Shown one piece after another: positions 44,781 through 52,543 of a stretch of DNA of 52,543 nucleotides. The notes beneath the pieces are model-generated. The model made no database searches. It saw only the letters and a list, made by a program, of their open reading frames with translations, and had not been told where the DNA came from. Position 1 is the stretch's first letter, and each line of letters opens with the position of its first letter. This stretch comes from Penium margaritaceum. Its lineage: Eukaryota; Streptophyta; Zygnematophyceae; Desmidiales; Peniaceae. The DNA is taken from positions 6,393 to 58,935 of the forward strand of contig SZWC01016144.1 in assembly GCA_023375785.1 (NCBI GenBank), given 5' to 3'. Position numbers and translations under genes: made by a program.

Positions 44781-47700
44781 GCATTTTCAATCTGCTGCAC
44801 TGGAGCGATCCAACTTCAATGTTCTTTGTACGGTACTGACCGGCGGAAGGGTCAATAATCTTCTTTCCTGTCCACTTCATGATCTTGCATGTCGGTTTTC
44901 CCTCGATGGAATACCTGCTACCGCTTAATGCCAGGTCAGCCCATCAGGGGAAGATGCATCTGTGTCAATTTGGAGGCAGCAGAGACTGAAGTTAGTCAAA
45001 ACCGTGTCATTCGTGATGGAAAAGACAACAATTGTACGACATAGAACAGATGAGAAGAATCCGGATATCAAATAAACCTATTGGATAAACATAACTTCCA
45101 AAAAACTAGAAATCAATGTTAGCTTACCTGTGGAATCACATACAAACGTGTCTCAAACGGCAGACAGAAATGCAATTCCCAAGCTCTTCCAACCAAAAAT
45201 AAGTCTACAAGCCTTGGATATGAATTATTATGTGTTATGCAAACTTAGTACTTGGGAAGAAGGATTATCTACCTTTTCACGATCACTTTCTTGCACATTT
45301 GTGCATATGGTATCAATTTAAGGTAAATATTTACACGTGTTAACACAAGGGGAAGAATTTTTGACCTTAATTTTTAAATATAAAACAATTTTTGAGACTT
45401 CCTTAAAGTTATTAATTCATAGCAATACAAGGAAACTTTAACATGTAGCTTGAACTTTGGTTGATTAAAACAAATGATTTAAAAATGAACAACATGACTA
45501 TGTTAAAGTCATAAAATTGTCAGAAAATTACTCCTCAAACCGAATGTGGTGGGATGACTCCGTCATTAATCAATTTACTTAACGGAATTATTTTATCATA
45601 TGATGAACAACCCCTACGTAGTTGAATTTTCTCCTTATATTTCTCATTTGGCATTCCATCTGATCTACGCTTTGTCTTGAAAACATGGGTTCAACGAAGA
45701 AACCATTTTTTAAAGAATGGTATCCATGACACCATTTTAGAAAAATAGCTTTAAACAAAACAAACATGAAAAAAAGGAGGAAAACTGCTCATGAGTTTTG
45801 TTTTATGTTACATTCACCACATGACAAAAACTAGATTACATTGATATTCTTTCTTCAGACTTGTTTCTTAGTGGAGACTTTTTAAAAGGTGAGAATTGTT
45901 CTTATAAAATTATTTATTCATACAAATGATGTTAAAATATTACAAAGCTTACATGATCTAATCCACAAAGTTCACGATGTAAAAATCAATAAAAAACTTT
46001 TAAAATCAAAATGATATTCTTATGGACACAAGGCCTCTTCTTTAGACACTGTGCATGTTGGACGACATTATTACATCCCTCATGAACGTGAGTCACTAAA
46101 ATGTGCAATTGGAAAATTTGACTACATTTTTGGCCCATGGTGTGTTGACATGAACTATTTTGCAACATTTCGTGAAGGGAATTGAGGCCACCTACCCTAA
46201 GGTGTAAATTGTTTTCTCACAAGTCTTGAAACATTTGACCACTGTCTAGAATGGGTAACACAAGTGTCACAAATCGTATAGAGGTTTCATTTCTTTGGTT
46301 GACCTCTAAAAAAATATTGAATATTTAAAATATTAACCGTGAAAATATCAAAACCATTATTTCTTGGTGATGTTCATTGAAGAAATCACTCATGTCGTTA
46401 TGTCACATAAGTCCCTCCACTTGAGCACCCAAGACCTGATACATGCTACACCCTGTTTCTCATAACTATACATTTGGGTTCGACAGATTTGGCACTCAAT
46501 CAAGCACACTTCCTCTGAATTACACGTTATGAAAATTTACCTATACCTCATTTAACTTCTGCTTTGCACCTCCTCTATGTTGACCAATTCTACTTTGGTT
46601 GGTGCTTGAGGGGCGTCCTATGTACCAACTCAAAGTAATTCATCTTTAACATTTCTCTAGTCAATACTATTATAAGAACATTTCAGGCCTCATGACAAAT
46701 AGGAATGGAGCAAGCGCACTGGCCAATGAGTATTTGAAACTGATAAAGACTTACATGATGGAGGATTAAAAATACGTCGTCACCAACAATCTTGATACAT
46801 ACTAGAAGGTAAATGTAAAATTTATCAAAAGTGGCAGTACACCACTCACCTTGATGACTAGCCACATGAAGCAACCCTCAAGTTTGGTGAACCATTTGCC
46901 TTTGTGGTTACGTGCCAGGTTGGCACCTAAAACAAAGTAAGACACCAACGAATGAGCTTAAACCATTAAAAAATTGTGCCTAATGTTCCTGGGAATAAGT
47001 ATCCCAATAACACTACTTAAAAAACTTTAACTTTGATGATTTTTGAATTGCTAACATGATATTATGAGCTGTTTATAGGGTTCAAATTAATTAGGTGGCA
47101 TGTATGAATTTGATGAAATCTCAAGTGCTGCACTTTTAATTTGACAAGCTCACTGGTTTGATTCTTTGTTAAAAAAATGACTCGACCGTTGAGGTCTCAA
47201 AAGATTAAGACCCGATTTTCGCCTTTCCTTGATACTATCTAATGATCCTTTCCACAATGGTGAGTAACCTACCTTAGCATTTAAAGCAACTAAAGTCAAT
47301 GCAAACGATGGTCAAATGGAAAAATGAAGGAAAAATTACAAGTTGAAAGACATTAGAAACAAAAGAATGTTTACATAAGATAAGCAAAAGGTTGTGGTAA
47401 AGCATTGATTTTCGAGATTTGTTTTTGATTTGATTATGAGACGTGTATGGAGTCCATGAGTTTTTCTTTAGTAATTATTAAGATACAATGAGGGGTGAAA
47501 CGTTTCACATTAAAATCATATATTTTTTAAGGTGTTAATAAAATAAAGCAATCTGGTGATGGTAAAGCTCTTTAGTATGTACAAATGTGAAGAAATAATC
47601 ATCAAGAGAACCATCCAACCCTTTGAAATCCCAGAATTTCATTAGCACTTGTGGAGATTTTTAACCCAACAATCTCCTAATGAATGGTGGTTGATATGTG

Positions 47701-49329
47701 GATAAGTGTTTGCAGGTGCAAATAAAATTTTTTAGGTGAAAACTTATAAAAAAGCAATGGAAATTCTGGCCTTGCTTTTGTAAAAAAAATAAACTATTAG
47801 GTGGGCCTAAAGACCATAAAAGAATACTCAGTGACTACCTCAGCTGAATGAATTTCTCACACAATTGCATTGAAATTGCCAACGACATACTTTTCAATTC
47901 TCTAATAGATAAATCTAATGTAGCAAGTCTCTCTCACACTATTAGAAAAACAGATGGACCTTTCATTTCATTGAAAAGCAAACAAAAAGACAGACACATG
48001 GTGAAAGATTTAACTTTTGTTTCATTTGCCTAGTGAATCATGGTTTAAATTAGTTTCTATAATATAATTACTAAAAAGGTTCTTGCCATAACAAAATTAG
48101 TATCATTCTTCATAATTGCCAAAACTTTGCAATATAGAGTACGAAGGAAAAATGTTTGCACACGGTTTCAAAACCTCATTGCATTAGAAATGCAAATTGT
48201 AATTCTTCAATGCAGGAATAAAATGAATGTAGTTCTTCAAGTGTTCACGAGGATGGTGGCCACATGAGGTCTGAAATGATGAAAAATGTCTCTCGTATGG
48301 AAATCAATGCTGATAAGAAATGTTGTTTGTGAGGACATTCGACTTGTCAAAAGGCCAAGCTATAGCTTGAATCATTGTAAATGGTGTTATAACAAGCAAA
48401 GGGGTGGTATTTATAGATAGAAAATGATTATTTAACAAATAGTTGAGTTTAGTTTTAGGATTTGAACCTGTTTGTTGAGAGAAAAAATGGCTTTATTGAT
48501 TTTCAAAGTGATTGGCTCACCACATCGTTAATCAGTTATCTCTACATAGATTAGTTTTGGAGGGGTACAAGGAACACCATTTCATGATAATTTTATGCGT
48601 AGGATAGAGGTTATGTTAAAGTTTTACAATGTTTTGTTTCATTGGATGAAGGTGCCTCTATCAATAATGTGATCAATGTCATGGTGTTGAAGTTTGGTTC
48701 TAGAACAAAATGAAGTTCTTTGAAAGGTAGATTATTTTATGGATGGTTCGTAACTATGAAATGTATAAACCTTTTCAACTATTAATGAAATATGTGTAAG
48801 AATATTTCTTTGTAGAACACATCAAATGAGGGATGACACTTTTATGATTGGAAGATGTTTGCAATACTAATACATACCATGTGTTGGCCCGAGATACGAC
48901 GTTTTTCCCATTCAGCATTAATAGTAAAAATTAATTTTTCCTTTTGCTAAATAATTCAAAAGACAATGCTAGTATTTGAAAGTTGTATAGGACGAATAAA
49001 TGGAGGGATTATTTCCATTGAAGAAAATCTACTAATATTGATGGACTTGGCCTAAGTTCATCTTTAAAGAGAAATACTAGTTGCACTTCCACTCGAAGAA
49101 AATTAAAGGAGATTAAATTATTTCTAAAATTGAAAACCATTGGCTTTGTCAATTCTATAGCCAAAATTTAAGTGTTGAAATTCTATTTGAGAATTGTGAA
49201 TGGAATTTTTCCAAAACAATACCTAGAGTGTTACCTTAAGAATGGAAAATTGATCACGAAATAGACATTTTGTAAGTAGTAGCATAATTGTGAAGGGAAC
49301 CTATTGGATGGGCAACCACATTGTTACAA
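44781..49329. other. AT-rich, gene-free decayed DNA
   Basis: The base composition changes to strongly AT-rich with very few CG dinucleotides. No open frame exceeds about 65 codons. A diverged copy of the 33075-33340 repeat lies near 46370-46480. The remainder probably includes the unrecognisable front part of the gypsy remnant that follows. Confidence 0.5.
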
Positions 49330-50960
49330 AAATATAAAAGGAACTTGATGATATGCTTCATCAAGGATTCACGAGGTCATCTTCTTGACTTTACCTGACA
49401 CTTGTAACTTTTGTTAATAACGGATTAGGTGTGTTATGGACGTGTTTGGACTTTGAGGCCTTAAACAATCCCTCAAAAATCACTATCTCCTTGCATTTGT
49501 AGATGATGTTTTTTTATAAGAACTCTAGGGTAGGGATTTTCAGCCAAAAGGATTACTACATCAATCGTCACATGATTTGTGTATTTGTTAAGGTAGTTAA
49601 ATCAATGATGATTTGCGTCCGATATAGTTGCATCTTATTCATGGTCATTCCATTTGGACTTACTGATGCGTCTAAAATGAGAGTGATGAATAGTGATTTT
49701 TTCAGATTAATGTATGATGTGTTTTTTTTAACGTAAAAAACATGTAACTGTAGAGGCACATATTCGAGCATCACTATGGATATCTTACAAAGGCTTTGAA
49801 GACTATACAAAAGTGAAAATTCTATGGAAAAATCTTCAATCATGTGTTTTGTTTTTAGTTATTTTGTTTGCCACACCATAGTAGTTTTTTGGTTTTCTAT
49901 TGACAAAGTGGCATTCACTTATGTATGGTACGATTTAATGGTTTTGTGATCATTCATTTACTACCATTGATGGAAAGAAGTTTATGATTGGGTTTTAGTG
50001 CTTTTTTCCAATGTTGTTCCTGCTCCTGTTTCGGAATAAAAAACGAAAAGTGTTGAAATACATGAGAAATTCTTTGAATGGAGAGCCTTTTGCACAATTC
50101 ATGGACCGAAAAGTGGATTATGTGATGTTTAGCTAAGCATTTGATGAAGAAATCAGACCCATCCTTTGTTAAGACAACATCGTTGAAGAAGAGCGAGTTG
50201 AGTACAAGTAAAAAAACATGCAATCCAGAACTTAACTACGTGGTGTAAGAAGAATAATTGTTTGCTATTGTTCACTAATTCATGAGGAGGAGATGTTTTT
50301 CGGAATGCGTATGATATGTCATCATACTTACTTGCATGTACTTATGTTTTTGGAAATCTTTGTAGATTTTAGGTGTTCAAAAACTCTATCAATGGATCTT
50401 GAAGCCTTAATTCGGCTATTGTATTGAGGATTAACTTTGAAAAACAAGTCCAACATATGCTCTAAGTTGAACATGATGCTTGATGGTCGAGCTACACATG
50501 CTACCCGTGGAATAAGACGCGTACCTTATGAGGCCATTGAGAAATGTTTCTGATTTTGGCTGATAGTAGTGATCTAATATGTCCTTTGACAACCCTTACT
50601 AACAGCGTTGATTGAGTTACCAAGATTTGAAAGCACAAAACAAAGAATCATGATGGATGTTGTTAGAGGAATGTGATAATTGTCGTGTAGGTGGATTCTT
50701 TTATGAGGATAAGGAGCTTGGAAAATTTAGCAAATGTTATTAGTGGGGCCAAAATCAAAGTAATGTGGTATTAATTCACAAGTTTTGTAATTCCTCTAAG
50801 TAGTGGAAATCTCGTTGTAAGAGGAAACCATGAGTGATTGTACCACTCCATGTTTTAGTGGAGGTATAGGTCGACATTCTGGTAATTAGGAAATTGTGAC
50901 TAGACTACGTGTCATGCCCAATTGATGTGATGCTATCCATGTGATCGTGGACATGTTTCC
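49330..50960 (+). pseudogene. Very eroded gypsy RT/RNase H/integrase remnant
   Basis: Fragments in shifting frames still show RT (ELDDMLHQGFTRSSS and LDFEALNNPSKIT at about 49340-49490; MVIPFGLTDASKM at 49635-49675). At 50420-50540 and 50640-50790 the DNA follows 36600-36740 and 36840-36970 of the plus-strand chromovirus, the end of RNase H and the start of integrase. At about 50890-50960 it follows the SMDF region. It is the same family in the same orientation but heavily AT-shifted. Confidence 0.6.
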
Positions 50961-52017
50961 TAGAGTTTTATGATTAATACAAAAATGACCATTATGAATA
51001 CAAAGGCAACACCAATTGTTATTACACCTACACTGAGTGTCATGTACGTTCATGAACGTCAAAGATAGTTGCTACACCTACCATTTCTATCGTGAAGTCA
51101 TGATATCGTAAGACAGTTGGATCCAACTGTTTACAACATTGCGTATGAAAGCAATGGGAAGATGAATTGGAATGAGACACTCAAGCAATTTCCTTGCACT
51201 TAATGTGATCCTTGTGGTATTGATTAGGTAAGAAATTCCAACCATCGAACTCGAATACAACTCAATGAGTTCAAATTCAACTGGTAAGACTATGTTTAAA
51301 TGGTTTGACGAGAAATTTCTCTTCATAATGGTAGGAATTTGAAGAAAAAGCTTTTATCTGATCATTAAGATTTTGTGAAGATAGAAGAATAAAAGATTGG
51401 ACAAGGCTTTGTGAAGCTAAAATCTTGCTGGTTAGGTCATTTAAAATCATGCAAATGCAAATGTTGGTTGTTGTTTCACTTATCCTATTAGCAAGCATGA
51501 CAATCTTGCAGGTCTTGTTTGTTGACAAGCTCATTTACTACCATAACGGAAGAGAGAGATTCATTAGTAGACATGGTGTTGCTCTACCCCAGATATGATT
51601 AGATGGGTTTATGCAGTTTTGATTGAGGACATGCTTAGATGCTAACACCATGGAAAAGCATCCAAATTTATGGTCACATGGCTTGGCGACAACATCACAC
51701 ATCATCGAGGAACCCTCTGACAACTTATGACACTTTGACCATGTGAGCATCGATTACTAAGAGCGTCACTAGTTTATGTCTGTTTATCTTCAAGGATATC
51801 GCATTCAAAATCGGGGAAAGCGATACACCCCGGTCATATAAGAGTCCTTCAAATTTGAGAGTGGGAGTTTTTCCATTTTGTTTATGACCCATGATGCATC
51901 AACCTTGGGATTTCATGCTGTTCGGTTGAGGGAATTTTTGCCATCTCTATTGACCTTTGGTGTTTTGTTCTTGAAATCTTTGGCATTTTGACCACTTTCT
52001 TGAATGGTTTACAAAAA
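50961..52017. other. AT-rich, no gene recognised
   Basis: This is probably the remaining 3' part of the eroded element. I see no chromodomain or LTR end with confidence. Confidence 0.4.
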
Positions 52018-52190
52018 CGTGCCTTGATGTTCTTGGAACTCCGTGACTTCTTGGCGGAGTTTCTTGAAGTGAGCACTCACGATACGGTGCCACCGACATT
52101 TGGAAATTTGAGCACCCAAGACTCGACATATGCTGCATTGATTTTCTTGATTTGTCTGCACATGCGCTTGACATATTCAACCTTTCTCAT
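52018..52190. repeat. LTR-like dispersed repeat copy
   Basis: It is related to 33075-33340 and 43189-43420: CGTGCCTTGATGTTCTTG, GTGAGCACTCACGATACG and CGACATATGCTGCATTGATT. Confidence 0.5.
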
Positions 52191-52543
52191 TTTCGAAATG
52201 AATCATGTACCCCTATTTTCAAATAATCCAATATTTGAAACCCATTATGTTTTCTGCCCCACACCTTATCCATGTTAACCACCTACTTTCCGCTGGGCAT
52301 AACAGATTTTTGTGTGATGTTTATGTTCCGCTTTATGTCAGACCTAGTTTTTTTTCCAGCTTTGCAGGAATGTAACTTCGTTTGTTAGCTCCCCAAGTTC
52401 AGATGAGTTTGCAGGCCCGTCAATCAAATACGCTTGTCTCGTGATTTGAGCACTATTCCAAGAGTGGAGATATCTCGGGCAGAGCTTCAGTTCTCCCACT
52501 GCCGCAGAGCCGGCGAGCAGTCGCAACAGCCCGGGGGGCGGGG
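52191..52543. other. No gene recognised; GC-rich at the window edge
   Basis: The AT-rich DNA gives way after about 52370 to mixed and finally GC-rich sequence. I see nothing identifiable. Confidence 0.4.

Overview
The window is a stretch of repeat-rich nuclear DNA from a eukaryote, most likely of the green-plant lineage (a plant or a streptophyte/green alga; a charophyte such as Chara is only a guess). It contains no intact gene. Nearly everything recognisable is LTR retrotransposon at different stages of decay: one Ty1/copia element, several Ty3/gypsy elements with C-terminal chromodomains (chromoviruses), and a degraded gag/RT family. Between them lie LTR fragments, tandem arrays, one small DNA-transposon MITE and low-complexity sequence. 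Two long N gaps (22923-23196, 38078-39060) and two single-N contig joins (3963, 4918) show a draft assembly.

Layout. 1-806: very G-rich DNA with no gene. 807-6548: copia element on the minus strand with two 700-bp LTRs (about 95% identical by eye), a polypurine tract, and a primer site matching the anticodon arm of initiator tRNA-Met. Its gag-pol is broken by stops, a frameshift and assembly joins. Its LTRs carry a TATA box below a cluster of heat-shock-element-like dyads, plus a tRNA-like A-box/B-box pair. 6549-9378: triplet-like low-complexity DNA and the 3' end of another minus-strand LTR element. 9379-16409: gypsy/chromovirus on the minus strand with 766-770-bp LTRs, a tRNA-iMet 3'-end primer site and many stops, most of them TAG where glutamine is expected. 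A 669-bp solo-LTR-like insertion (11787-12455) splits its RNase H region. 16741-21860: a second, more decayed minus-strand chromovirus. 21890-23480: a ~235-bp tandem array.

23480-25040: LTR/promoter-like DNA with paired GAAGCTTC motifs above a TATA box. 25190-32620: two copies of one gag family facing each other as a large imperfect inverted repeat. 33075-38035: a plus-strand chromovirus of the same family as the 17-22 kb element. 39061-41830: triplet-like DNA, then a decayed coding remnant of unknown function. 42-43.4 kb: LTR-like repeats. 44571-44777: a Tourist/PIF-Harbinger-like MITE with TAA target duplications. About 45-52.3 kb: strongly AT-rich DNA that still contains a very eroded gypsy RT/RNase H/integrase (49330-50960).

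The parts do not form a host pathway. The window records nested insertion followed by C-to-T-type decay. The points most worth checking are the regulatory build of the copia LTR, the TAG-for-Gln pattern, and the unidentified coding remnant at 39.9-41.8 kb.
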